From Hyaloraphidium curvatum (lineage: Eukaryota; Monoblepharomycota; Hyaloraphidiomycetes; Hyaloraphidiales; Hyaloraphidiaceae), in NCBI GenBank assembly GCA_025558095.1, contig JAIVFI010000009.1, positions 1 through 64,000 of the forward strand: a DNA stretch of 64,000 nt. Direction: 5' to 3'. The notes beneath the pieces were generated by a model, which saw only the letters and a list, made by a program, of their open reading frames with translations, did no database searches and was not told the DNA's origin. Positions 9,399 to 19,409 of this stretch are shown here, piece after piece (within the stretch, counting starts at the first letter, position 1; the number at the start of each line of letters is the position of its first letter). The translations under genes were made by a program, and so were the position numbers.

Positions 9399-10572
9399 TC
9401 ATGCCACCGCGAGCGACTTGTCCAGCGCGTCGTGGCCCATCTGCGTCTTCATCAGCGCCCGGTTGAGGGTGCGCCGCTGCTCCTTGCTCATGGCCTTGAG
9501 CTCCTCCAAGGCCGCGTGCTTGCGCCAGGCGCGCTGGATGCGGCTCGCAGACATCTTCTGCATGAAGGCGAGGACCTTTTTGACCTAGATCACGATGGTT
9601 TGAGCCCGACCCGGAATGCCAATGCAGATAGATACACACCTGCTCGATCCGCTTGGGAGTGATCTGCACGAGCGTAGTGCTCCGCTTGGCGAACCTCCCG
9701 TCCACGTACTTGATCCAGCTGAACTCGACGCTCCCGTCGGGCAAGGGGGTCGTATACTGCCTGATGCCCGACTCGCAACGCTCCAGAGCGACGCGCGCCA
9801 CTGCCGACAGGTCCGTCTCTCCGTCCGTGTCGAGCAGCTCGGGCATGAAGCGGCCATACTCCTCTGCGTACGCGTCCCGCTCGTGCTCAAGGGCCTGGAC
9901 GCAGCGCTCCAGGGCGCCGTGGAAGTCGAAGGTCACGTCCTCGTCGCCGTCGACCACACCATCCGCCAGCCGATCCCGCTGCTCCTGTGGGACCAGGGTC
10001 GTGGTCGCTGCGATGCAGCCCTCGGGCAGGTGGCACATGCGCAGCTGGATCGCGCCCCCGAGCCGTTCCTCCTTGCCGTCCGTCTGCTTCTCCGCCTTGC
10101 CCACCACGAACGCCACCGTCTTGCCCGACGGCACCACCACGAACGTGATGGTATCGCGCAGCTTCCCTCCGGTCCAGCTTCGAAGCAGCGCCGAGCGGTC
10201 GTGCGGGTCGCCAAGCCGGGAGAAGTCGCGAGCAAACTCGAGCGGGTTGGCCCACGAGAGCGTGCGGCAACCCTTGTCGTACTTGGACGTCACGTTGAGC
10301 GGCATCACCGTGTGGACGTTTGCCAGGACGAAGGGGCGGGAGGTGCGCCCCGCGATTTCGACGGCCTTCATCTCGTGCACGGCGTCGGAGGTGCTGTTGT
10401 CGACCATGCTGGGAAGGGGCCCATCAACGACCTTCCCCCGCCGCGGAACAGCAGCAGCGGACACCCACTAGTTGACCACGTGGTTGAAGAAGGCGTGGCT
10501 GTAGTCAATGGGCGTGTGGAGGTAGTTGATTTCCACGTCGCCGCCCTCGCAGGGCACGATGGTCCCCGGCAT
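9399..10572 (-). CDS. Hypothetical protein with C-terminal IQ-like motif, three exons
   Basis: Product not recognised. Exon 1 10572-10469 (MPGTIVPCEGGDVEINYL), intron 10468-10409 (GTGGGT...CAG), exon 2 10408-9640, intron 9639-9585 (GTGTGT...TAG), exon 3 9584-9399. Splicing joins VVNY to MVDNSTSDAV and RIEQ to VKKVLAFMQK. The middle region is a mixed alpha/beta soluble domain of about 250 residues (PFVLANVHTVMPLNVTS, ITFVVVPSGKTVAFVVGK, VEFSWIKYVDGRFAKR); a START-like lipid-binding fold is one possibility, not shown. The last exon has SRIQRAWRKHAALEEL, which fits the IQxxxRxxxR calmodulin-binding pattern loosely. The start at 10572 is the first in-frame ATG but an upstream exon cannot be excluded. 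Confidence 0.6.
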
Positions 10573-10847
10573 CCTAGCGCCCGGGGCCGCGAAGGAAACG
10601 TCCCGGGCGGGTGCGGTGCTTCGGAAGGAAAGGGGGAGCCCACTGCGGTGGCCCTAGCTCGCGCGCGAGGCGATGGGGATAGCGAAGCGGCGCCCTGGTT
10701 CCTCGTTTGGGGACGCAGTATGCGGTAGGACCCTTCGCCAGTTAACCCATCGCCCTCTTGCGGATCCGAAAAAGATGGCAATTCAATAATCAATACATAG
10801 GCTCAAAGACCGGTCGCGATGGAGGATGTTCCTTGCCCGCGGTGCAG

Positions 10848-12187
10848 TCACTGTGCGGTGTAGCCTGGACGGCGTCACTCGTTAAGACATGCCACCGCCT
10901 CCAAAAACAACCCCGACCTACCTCCGTCGATTACCAGTTCCGACCCAGTCATCTGCGGCGGAATGTAGGTCAGATTTGTCCCGTCCGGCACCTCGCCGCC
11001 CGACAGCCCGGACACCCACGAATGAGCTCTCGTCCGATGCCAGGAACAAGATCCCGTCCGCGATCTCCCTCGGCTGCCCCATCCTCCCCAGCGGATGCCG
11101 CGCCTCGATGGCCGTCCGCGCGGCGACGGCCTCGGGGGAGTCAGATCCAGTGCCGACGCCGCCGAGGAGGGGGGTGGCGATGTAGCCGGGGTGAACCGAA
11201 TTAATACGGATGCCGTACTTTTGCTGCGCGCAATCTGCGGGAGGGGAGGCGGAGTAAGTCAGAGCGGAATCCGGGAAGGAGGAAGACTCGCAGAGGGCGG
11301 CAGCCTTGGTCGCGATCCTGACGCCGCCCTTCGACGCGTTGTCTGTGGGTTCCCCACCATCGAAGTCCACGGAATCGTCAGCAAAACGATTCCGCGGATC
11401 AGCAACGGACCCACAGCTAAGCGTGTGCGGCTCGGCGATGATCCCCTCGATCGAGCTGATGTTGATGATCGACCCGGCCTCCTTGGCCTTCCGCTCCTTC
11501 ATCGACCGGATGCCATACTTCATCCCGAGGACGGTGCCGGTCCTGTGCGTTTGAATCGCCTCGCAGTCAGCTGGGATCGCGAGCAGGCGGCCAGCGCGCG
11601 CGGGAAACTCACAAATTGATGGCGATGGTCCGGTCCCAGTTGGCCATGTCCAGATCCTCGATGACGGGGTCGATGATGCCGATGCCTGTGGGTCACATGG
11701 ATTGCGTGGAATCTCGGGAGACGACCTTCGGCATCCTCCCGCCAGTGACCCACCTGCCGAGTTGACGAGAACGTCCATCGGCCCCGCGAGCTTATGAGTC
11801 CTTCATGGCCAGTCCATGAGCTTCCCTCCGTCCTTCGTCAAGCAAACGAGCACCCACTCCTCGACGACCTTCACCCACTCCGCCTCCCTGGTCACGTCCT
11901 GCTCCACGAACGCGGCCTTGAGCCCGCTCCCGACCTCGTTCAGCGCCTGCTCGATGACGGACATCGCGAGGTCCCTTTGCTTTCCGAGGTCCGTCAAGAC
12001 GATGGCGCCCGCTCCCGCACGGGCAAAGGCGAGTGCCGAGGCGGCACCCAACCCCGACGCGCCTCCGGTTCTTCGGGGAGGCAGTCAGATTGTGTCTCCC
12101 GCCCGTCCTGCGGCCGCCCAACATCACGGCGACGCGTCCGAGGCCCGTGGACGCGTTGAGGAGGCGCTTCGTGAGGTGCGCAGCCAT
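10848..12187 (-). CDS. Short-chain dehydrogenase/reductase, hydroxysteroid-dehydrogenase-like, nine exons
   Basis: A classical SDR, NAD(P)-dependent. Exons: 12187-12123, 12070-11858, 11800-11754, 11685-11613, 11542-11415, 11342-11292, 11234-11020, 10952-10922, 10864-10848. Spliced motifs: VAVITGGASGLGAASA (Rossmann glycine motif), DVLVNSAGIGI (NAG-like), GSIINISSIEG with the catalytic Ser, YNASKGG with catalytic Tyr and Lys, AALYCAQQKYGIR, NSVHPGYIATPL and a C-terminus MTGSELVIDGGYTAQ, the standard end of the 3-alpha/20-beta-hydroxysteroid dehydrogenase-like group. The assembled length of about 260 residues equals the family norm, which strongly supports the exon set. Seven introns are GT-AG (52-72 nt); the one at 11291-11235 needs a GC donor. 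Substrate unknown. Nearest neighbours are the IQ-motif gene and the LrgAB gene, both on the same strand. Confidence 0.88.
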
Positions 12188-12349
12188 TTCGAGGTCGATG
12201 GGGGGCAGCCGAGCTTGAGGTGTGGCAAGGTCACTCGTTCCGCCGAGGGCGTCGGGCGACCGCTGGGGCGTCCAATCAAAGTCCGTCCGATCAACCTCGT
12301 GTGCTCCATGTCATTTGCACTTCAATGTGCCATGTTCTCCGTCCGCGAG

Positions 12350-14156
12350 CTACCCGTACCCTGCCCCGGCCAGCGCCACCATCGCCCCGCCCAGCGCCCT
12401 CGTCCACAGCACCGCCGCCACCCCGAACCCCGCGAACCCGACCCCCGCCACAGCCGCCGCCGCCGGATCCGGCTGCAGCAGCGCCGCTGTCGCGATCCCG
12501 TGCGACGTCGCGCCCATCCCCAGCCCCCTCGCCAGCGGATCCGAATCCGGCACCCGCGCCAGCCGCAGCATCGCGGGCCCAAGCACGGCGCCGCTGATCC
12601 CCGTGCCGACCACGAGGGCGGTGCACAGCGGCACGTCGGCTGTGCCGCCCTGGAGGGCGAGGAGGGACTGCACCTGGATGGCGATGGGGGCGGTGACCGA
12701 ACGCGGGGCGAGGGCGAGAGAGAGGGCGGGGGGGAGCCAGAGGAGGCGGGCGAGGGCTGTGTGGAAGAAGAGGGAGAGGAGAGAGGAGAGGGCGAGGGCG
12801 GTGAGGAGCTCGAAGGGCTGGCGTAGGAGGAGGAGTTGGCCCGGCCGGCGCGCAAGACTCTCGACGACCGACACCCACGTATTTCGCGAGCACCTTCCTC
12901 TGTTCGTAGCACCGGAACCCCAGCGCCACCACCGCGGCGTCCAGCATGCTCAGCATCATGTCCCCGGCCCCGGGCCAGCCGACGTCGCCCGACAGGATGA
13001 CGGCGTACGTGTGGCCCGTCTGGTAGTACGACAGCGAGTCCTGGAACGGGATGCCGAGGACGAGGGAGAAGAGGTAGAGGGCGAGCCACATTAGGAGGGT
13101 GCAGGTGATGAGCGGGTGCAGGAAGATCTTGATCTGCGTTGTTGGTTTGATTGTAGACTTCAGCGCACACCGGGCAAGCGCGCACGTGCAACACACCTTG
13201 TCGGGCACGTACATCCCCACCAAGTACGCGAGCACGTTGAGCGCCCCCAGCATGAACATAGTCACCGCGTTGCCCGTCCCGGCGCTCGCGCCGATCCCAC
13301 CAAGCAGGATCAGCACCCATGCCGCGACGCCCCACGGATCGGGCCAGCCCGGGTGCGGAGCTTTGACTGGCAGGGGCTTGAGCGCCGGAAGGACTGCGGT
13401 TTCGCGGCCGAGGGTGCGCGAGAGCGTCGGGGGGAGGGCGACGGGGGTGAGGTGCAGCGCGAGGGGGGTCGAGGTGGGAGGGTGGAGAAAGGACGCCGAG
13501 CGCGAGAGGTCGGCAAGGTCCGCGTGGGGTTCTTCGTCCCGGTTTTCGGCCGGGGCCTGTTCGGCGGACGCAGGGACACCCTGCCCGGCTTCCAGGTCGG
13601 CCGCCTTGGCCTCGCCGGTTGCGTCGACGGCCTCGCTCCCCACGCTCTTCCTCTTCAGCGCCGCGAGCACCCGCTCTTTGAGGGCCCGCGCGCCGACGCC
13701 GAGGTACGCGTTGAGCGGCACAAAGAGCGCGAAGCCGACGACAAACACGGCCACGATTTTGAACGCGTCCGCCACGCCGACGGCGGGCGAGACGATGATG
13801 TCGAGCAGCGCAAAGGAAAAGTACAGCGCCATGTAGCGCAGCAGCAGGTTGGTTGCCGGGCGGAACGGGCCGAGGCAGAAGCGGTCCACCGCGCCGGCGG
13901 GCAGCACCGCACCAAGCAGCAGCAGCAGCCCAAACACGAGCAGCATCGCGGTGACGTTGGCCGGGAACCCGATGTGCGCCGCATTCAGGCCGGCCCGGAT
14001 GCCCCACAGGAGCAGCCAGAGGACGGCGATGCCCGGCGGGGCGAGGAGCCAGGACTCGGCGAGAGAGGCGCGCTCCGCCCAGAATGCCGCCGCGAGCCGG
14101 GAAAGCGGACCGGTCAGCCGGTCGGGCGGCTCGTCGGCAGCGTTGGAGATGTCCAT
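12350..14156 (-). CDS. LrgA-LrgB fusion membrane protein (PLGG1-like)
   Basis: A multi-pass membrane protein in which an LrgA/CidA-like half (about residues 30-190) and an LrgB/CidB-like half are fused, as in the plant plastid glycolate/glycerate translocator PLGG1. Exons 14156-13197, 13133-12879 and 12816-12350; introns 13196-13134 (GTGTGT) and 12878-12817 (GTGGGT). The LrgB signature APRSVTAPIAIQVQ is intact, followed by GTGISGAVLGPAMLR and RGLGMGATSHGIATAAL, also conserved in LrgB. A charged, acidic linker (about residues 195-280) separates the halves. In bacteria LrgAB act in murein hydrolase control and pyruvate transport; in plants the fusion moves glycolate and glycerate. In this organism small-carboxylate transport is plausible but inferred. 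No transit peptide is obvious. Confidence 0.87.
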
Positions 14157-14336
14157 GTTGCGAGTTTCGAGGTGTTTCGTTGGGGGTGACTCCCAGTGAC
14201 ATCACCTGGGCTGGAGCGTCCCGATCCTCGACCGGGCGCCGGCTCACCTGCGTGACGCGCTGATCCCGTTCAAACGACGCAGCCTAGGCAGATAAAGATC
14301 TGCCTTCCCGAAGGCACGGATACATCACGAGCCCGC

Positions 14337-14609
14337 CTACTTGGACACCTGGGCGGCTTGGAGCGTCTCCTTGAGGTTTCCGAGCCCCTGCTTGAGCTTC
14401 TCGGCGTCCAGGTTCGACAGCGCCTCCTTCTCGCGGGGTTCGCGATGGCGGCCTTGACCTTCTCGGCGATTTCTGCGGGGACGCCGCGGTCAGCGCGGGT
14501 AGGGCAATGTGACCGGGGAGTAGCCCACCCTCGAGCTGCTTCCTCCCCTCCTCCGTGCTGCTGAGCTCGGTGAGGCGCTCTTTCAGCGAGGCGGCAGCGG
14601 ACGCGGTGC
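14337..14609 (-). pseudogene. Small helical hypothetical gene with a one-base frameshift
   Basis: On the minus strand two exons are visible: 14609-14529 (SLKERLTELSSTEEGRKQLE) and 14472-14337 (EIAEKVKAAIANP, then EKEALSNLDAEKLKQGLGN, ending QAAQVSK and TAG), separated by a GT-AG intron 14528-14473. Between ANP and REKEAL the frame changes by one base in a G-run (about 14434-14438 on the plus strand), so the gene is either broken or carries a sequencing error; restoring one base would give a continuous, strongly helical peptide. An upstream exon with the ATG was not identified; an acceptor (CACAG) sits just before 14609. Product unknown. Confidence 0.4.
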
Positions 14610-15199
14610 CTGTGACGGGCTTCGATCAGCCCTACGGCGGAGCGACTGCGTGGTCCGCGGCACGCCGGAACCCACTCATGATGTCGTGCGCGGGGTTGAG
14701 CGGGCGGTCGAGCGTTCGCGAACGAACGGTGCGATGGAACGGCGATGGTGCGAGACTCGGGAAAGCACGCCACAGGGCCCTCGATGTTCACGGGTTCGGA
14801 GGCCCTGGGACTCCCGAACCATCCCGGAGACGGCCACGGCGAGTGGACTCGACGGGCTCTGGGACATCTCCCCATGCGCATCGTCCGACGGGGCGGTCCG
14901 GCAGCCCTGCCCCACGAGGGAGCGGAGCCGGTCGGGCTGGGGACGGTTGCACATTTCAATGATTTCGCGGCGGCCACCCACGGCCACCCCCGGCAACCGC
15001 TGTATCGTTCGTCGAATCCGCCCTCAGGGTCAATTCTTGGCAGGAACAACATCCCGGTCTCCGCTTACTGCTCCCCACGTCGTACGTGCCCTCTTCGCCA
15101 CATCCGCCTTCGGCCGCTCCGTCCCTTCTGCAGTCCCTCAAGCCTAGGTGAACCGCCCAAGCCGTCTATGACTCTCCAATAAAACACAGATCGTTTGCC
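14610..15199. other. 590-base stretch with no supported gene
   Basis: Overlapping frames occur on both strands but none shows a recognisable domain or convincing splice context. Part of it may hold the first exon of the small gene at 14.3-14.6 kb. Confidence 0.35.
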
Positions 15200-15970
15200 C
15201 TAGATCCACTTGCCGCCGACGGGATAGCTGGTCCACCCCGCCGCCGTGCCCCTCGCGGCTAACCACGTTCCGACCGCCCTGTTCCACGCCCACCCGGTCC
15301 CCACCAGCACCGCTGCCGGCCCCGCTGCTCCCTGAACCGCAAACAGCCAGCCCATCGCCGCTACTGCCTCCCCGCCCAGCGCGCCGGCGATCAGCCCCGT
15401 CGCGGCGGCGGGGGGATGCATCGTGTCCGTGCGGAGCATGAGGAAGACCGATAGCGAGACGGAGAGGCCGCATGCTGCGACATAATCGAAGGGCGGGGGA
15501 AGGAGGGAAAGTGGGAGCAGGAAGCGGACGGCGCTGCCGGCGAACCCCGAGACGAGGTGGCCGCCAACGACGTTGCGTGGCCTGGAGAATGGCGCGGCGT
15601 GGGCGCCGTACACAAGGGCGGCGGAGGCGGCGAGGGAGGCGATGAGAGGCGGGAGGCCGAGGGCGGGGGAGGGGAAGAGCAGGGCCATGGCGGAAAAGCC
15701 GGCGAGGGAACCCGCGAACGCGGCGGTGTGGTGGAACAGAGGGGTGAGAGCGGACGGCGGGGCCGCAGGTGCAGGACTAGCAGGCTTCGGAATCGAGCCT
15801 GCAGTGGCCGGTTTGACCTCCGAGGCACCATTCGAGGAGTAGACGCGTAATCCGGGTCCTCCAGCCGCAGACACCGCGAGGTGGCATGCGGTCGCCGAAC
15901 CGCTTAATCCGCGTGCAGGACCCATCCTTGCACATCGAAGCACACCGAAGGCCGTCCGAATGACCTCCAT
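15200..15970 (-). CDS. HPP-family integral membrane protein
   Basis: A member of the HPP family, four-to-five-helix membrane proteins; plant HPP proteins have been reported to carry nitrite across chloroplast membranes. The diagnostic motif appears as TMHPPAAATGLIAG, with the preceding conserved segment SRPRNVVGGHLVSG. The first ATG (15970) gives a basic, Ser/Ala-rich N-terminus (MEVIRTAFGVLRCARMG...) that could be a mitochondrial targeting sequence. Single exon of 256 residues; stop TAG at 15202-15200. Frames upstream of 15970 use non-ATG codons and are not needed. Divergent from the DUF6940-like gene with about 154 bases between starts. Confidence 0.85.
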   Translation of the reverse strand: MEVIRTAFGVLRCARMGPARGLSGSATACHLAVSAAGGPGLRVYSSNGASEVKPATAGSIPKPASPAPAAPPSALTPLFHHTAAFAGSLAGFSAMALLFPSPALGLPPLIASLAASAALVYGAHAAPFSRPRNVVGGHLVSGFAGSAVRFLLPLSLLPPPFDYVAACGLSVSLSVFLMLRTDTMHPPAAATGLIAGALGGEAVAAMGWLFAVQGAAGPAAVLVGTGWAWNRAVGTWLAARGTAAGWTSYPVGGKWI

Positions 15971-16124
15971 GATCGCGATGTGGTTGGGAATCGCGGCCCC
16001 ACGGCGTGGTGTGCAGGGGTTGTATGCCGTGCGCGATCGGGCGATCGGGGCTCGGCTCACCGTTGAATTCGCGATTCACCGTCCAGCGAACCCGAGTCGT
16101 GGCCGCGAGAAACATCTTCAAAAC
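15971..16124. promoter_or_regulatory. Shared divergent promoter region
   Basis: The HPP gene starts leftwards at 15970 and the next gene starts rightwards at 16125, so these 154 bases must serve both. I see no obvious TATA box or known operator. The gene arrangement, not a motif, is the evidence. Confidence 0.4.
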
Positions 16125-16790
16125 ATGGACACGTCACACTACTTCGACCCCTCTCCCGAGCGCGCCGACACGTCCTCGGTGCTCTTCCGACCGTCCCGCG
16201 ACGGCTCCCTGATCCCGTGCTCCGCCGCTTTCCGTCTGATGCGCGACCCCGGCCCCGACGGCGACGCGTTCCGCACGTCCTTCGTCGCGTCCCTGCGGCA
16301 CGGCCTGGACCATTTCTCTTCCTCGGCGAAATCAGACGCCGAAATCTACTTGGAATGCCGGCCGACTTCCCGCAGGAACCGCGGCACGGACCCCTTCGAG
16401 TTCCGTGTCGTCCGCGCGTTGGACCTCTCCTCGGCGGCGCGCCGCCCCGACCCGTCGGACTTTGCCGAGCACATCGAAGGGACGCGGGAGAAGTTCGTCC
16501 CCTTCGCTAACCTCGGCCGGGACGCGCTGCTCATCGCACCGAGCCCGCCCGCGGACCCGGCGGCGCGGTACGGGACCCTGGCCGGCTTCCTGAGGACCTC
16601 ACCGAAGGAGGATGCTTTGGAAATCTGGAAGGCGGTCGGCAGCGCGATCGAGGACTGCAGTGCGGACCCGCTGTGGGTTAGCACCTCGGGCGCCGGCGTC
16701 CCGTGGCTGCACGTCAGGCTAGATTCGAGGCCAAAGTACTACAAGACGCGGGAGTACATGGAGTATAGGGCGCCTGGAGGGCAGAGATAG
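16125..16790 (+). CDS. DUF6940-like uncharacterised protein
   Basis: A 221-residue single-exon protein that by eye matches an uncharacterised family I remember as DUF6940, found mainly in bacteria. Shared-looking segments are ARYGTLAGFLRTSPKEDAL, LEIWKAVGSAIEDC, PLWVSTSGAGVPWLHVRL and DSRPKYYKTREYM, plus FVPFANLGRDALLIAPSP in the centre. Start at 16125 (AACATGGAC) is preferred over an upstream in-frame ATG at 15960 because the latter would overlap the start of the divergent HPP gene. Function unknown. If the family is mostly bacterial, horizontal transfer is possible; base composition does not differ from neighbours. Confidence 0.65.
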   Translation: MDTSHYFDPSPERADTSSVLFRPSRDGSLIPCSAAFRLMRDPGPDGDAFRTSFVASLRHGLDHFSSSAKSDAEIYLECRPTSRRNRGTDPFEFRVVRALDLSSAARRPDPSDFAEHIEGTREKFVPFANLGRDALLIAPSPPADPAARYGTLAGFLRTSPKEDALEIWKAVGSAIEDCSADPLWVSTSGAGVPWLHVRLDSRPKYYKTREYMEYRAPGGQR

Positions 16791-17109
16791 CTCGTGGCTT
16801 GTTGGCCTCGGTCTCCAACGGAGATTTGCCTCCCAGTGGCGATTGCCGAAGCCCCGCCTGATCTTCCCCATCTTCCCCATCCGCCCCGAGACACTCCAAT
16901 CAGATCCTGGAGCATCCAAATCACGTCTTCACCCGCTGGTGGGCGCCCAATCTCGAGTTTCCGCTCGCCCCGATGGGTCCGGGTGATACCGGGATCGGGC
17001 GGCCGTGTTCGAGCCCGACGTCATCCCCACACATCTCCCAAATCCTCCCGGCCGCTCTCGCTCCTCTCCCCACCGAATCGCGGCCGTCATCCCCTCCGCC
17101 GCACCGGCA
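16791..17109. other. Intergenic region upstream of the ketosynthase
   Basis: About 320 bases with no gene; presumably the ketosynthase promoter and leader. An open frame extends upstream of the ketosynthase ATG from 17005 but has no ATG. Confidence 0.4.
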
Positions 17110-17138
17110 ATGCCCACCGCGACCGCCCGCACGTGGGC

Positions 17139-17169
<31 letters not shown>

Positions 17170-18911
17170 TCCTTCCCCGCCGGCTGCGACACCCCCGAGC
17201 AGTACTTCGAACGCATGCTCGAGGCCAAGGACATCCGCACCGGCCCGCCCAACGAGCGGTGGAACACGCGGATCCGGCCCGAGTCGGGGTGGAAGGGCAC
17301 CTTCCTCGACAAGGTCGAGCATTTCGATCCGGAATTCTTTGGTTTGAAGGAGGCGGAGTCGCAGCAGCTGGACGCGCAGCAGAGGATCGCGGTACAGGTG
17401 GCGCACGAGGCGCTGGCCAATGCCGGGTACGCGGACGCGGCTACGCCCGAGGGGCAGAGGGAAGGGCTCAAGAGCTCCGAGTCGGCTGCGGTCTACGTCG
17501 GCGTGGCCAACGGTGGGCCGACTCGACTTCCCCTTTCCGGGCTCCCCGCTCATGGCCTTTGCTCCCCACCGGTCGTTGCCAGCCGACGGCGCCACCCTCG
17601 GGTTCCAGCTAGACGCCACCCCCTACACCCTCGTCGGCGTTCTCCCCTTCGGCACCGCCAACCGCGTCTCGCACTGCCTCGGCCTCAAGGGCCCCAGCGT
17701 GACCATGGACACGGGCTGCTCGTCGTCCCTGTACGCCCTCCATCAGGCCTGCAACGCGCTGCTGATGGGCGACCTCGAGATGGCCGTCGTCTGTGGATCG
17801 GTCGGTGCCCCCGGCGCGGCTTTCCGTAACTCGGCCGCTTATCCCCGCCGCGCAGACGGTCTTCACCAACCCCAACATGGCCAGCATGCTCTCCCAGGTC
17901 GGCGTCCTCTCCAAACGCTACATGACCTCCGCCTTCGACGACGCCGCGGACGGCTACGTCCGCGGGGAAGGCTGCGGCGCCGTGGTGCTCAAGCCCCTCT
18001 CGGCGGCCCTGCGCGACCGCGACCCCATCGTCGCGCTCGTGAGGGGCTCGGCGCTGGGCCACAACGGGCGGAGCAAGATGATCGCGGCGCCGTCGACGGA
18101 CGGGCAGATCGCGGTGATCAGGGCGGCGCTGGAGAAGGCGGGGGTGGACCCGGACGACGTGGATTTCCTCGAGTGCCATGCGACGGGGACGGTGTCGGGG
18201 GACAGGAAGGAGCTGGAGACGGTGGGGAGGGTGTTTGGCGAGAGGGACGGAAAGATCGTGCTGGGGACGGTCAAGAGCATGTTCGGACACGCCGAGGGCG
18301 CCGCAGGTGGGCATCTTTTTTCGCTGAGGGGCTCTGTGTGCCGCATGGAAAGGCTGACCACGTTCACCCCCCCGCCCACAGGCATCATGGGCGTGATCAA
18401 GGCCGCCATGGTTCTTCGGCACCGCCTCGTCCCCCCCAACCTCAACTTCACCGCCCTGCGCCACGACGCGCGCTGCGACCCCACCAAGCTCACCGTGCCC
18501 AGCGTCGCCTCGGGGCCGGTGAAGCTGGACAAGGACGGCGACCTGTTCGCGGGCGTCAACTCGTTCGGCGCCGGGGGGACCAACGCGCACGCGCTGCTGC
18601 AGGAGTGGAGGGGGGAGGGGAGCGACAGGGTGGTGTTTGGGGAGTTCAGCTACCCGAACATGAGGTGCGTCGCGAGCGGGACGAGCGACGTCTGTGCGCG
18701 GAGAGGTGATTCGGGCCCCTCTCGATCCAGATACCTTCCCTTCCCCTGCACCACGCACCCGTACTTCATCGGCGCGCACATCCGCGCGCTCGAGGCGCCC
18801 GACGAGGACGAGGAGAAGCTGGCCCGCGAGGAGGAGAAGAAGATGCTGGCGGCGGGGATGGCCCTGCGCAGGCCGAGCAAGATCCTGGTGCCGCCGACGA
18901 GCCACCAGTAA
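17110..18911 (+). CDS. Stand-alone type I polyketide ketosynthase
   Basis: A beta-ketoacyl synthase of the modular/iterative type I PKS kind, catalysing decarboxylative Claisen condensation. Exons 17110-17512, 17583-17800, 17856-18306, 18382-18911; introns 17513-17582, 17801-17855 and 18307-18381. It starts WAEPIAIVGMACSFPAG, the canonical KS opening. The active-site Cys lies in MDTGCSSSLYALH (DTACSSS in most relatives), the two His in ECHATGTVSGD and SMFGHAEGAAG, and the KS-C end is FAGVNSFGAGGTNAHALL. About 533 residues. No acyltransferase, dehydratase, reductase or carrier domain follows before the stop, so it is a free-standing KS. A further intron near 18664-18740 is possible because the C-terminal tail there is unlike KS linkers. 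It would need partner ACP and AT proteins encoded elsewhere. Confidence 0.88.
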
Positions 18912-19409
18912 ATCCGCGGCGCGAGGAAGGGGGACGAGCTTGTACCATGGCGAGGGGGATGCTGAGGATGCCATTCGCGATGCATAGATTTGCCATCTGA
19001 TCCAAGCGAAGCGACTGTCTCCGCCGCCACCCTCCAACCGATGGCCGCGGGCAGGTCGGCTGGTGTCCATCCTTCGGCGGGAACCTCGGGAGGCGCATGT
19101 GATCGGGCGGTGCCGGTGGGAGACGCCGCTGCACGGCCACAGGACCTCGGGGTGCAGGCGGGGAGGTCGGATGCGGGATCGGGCAGGCAATTTGCGCCGA
19201 GAGCGCCCTCGAGACACGAAGAATGGGATCCGCTCTGTTTGGCTGTGGCGGCCGAGTGTCGAAATCGAACCCCCGCCAAAGGGGGACCGGGGGACTTGCC
19301 GCTGGCTTAGGCTGGATCCGACAACCACCGACCGACGTCACTCGCATCCCCCCCGGGACGCAGGGCACCTGGGCTCTGCGGGAGCTGGCACGCCGGCAGG
19401 ACAACTGCG
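18912..19409. other. Intergenic region between ketosynthase and C2H2 gene
   Basis: About 500 bases with no supported gene on either strand; probably the promoter of the C2H2 gene. Confidence 0.4.

Noticed and set aside
12322-14247. 641-codon minus-strand frame over the LrgAB gene
   Set aside because: A frame shadow of the LrgAB exons; it reads through both introns and lacks membrane-helix pattern in the right places.
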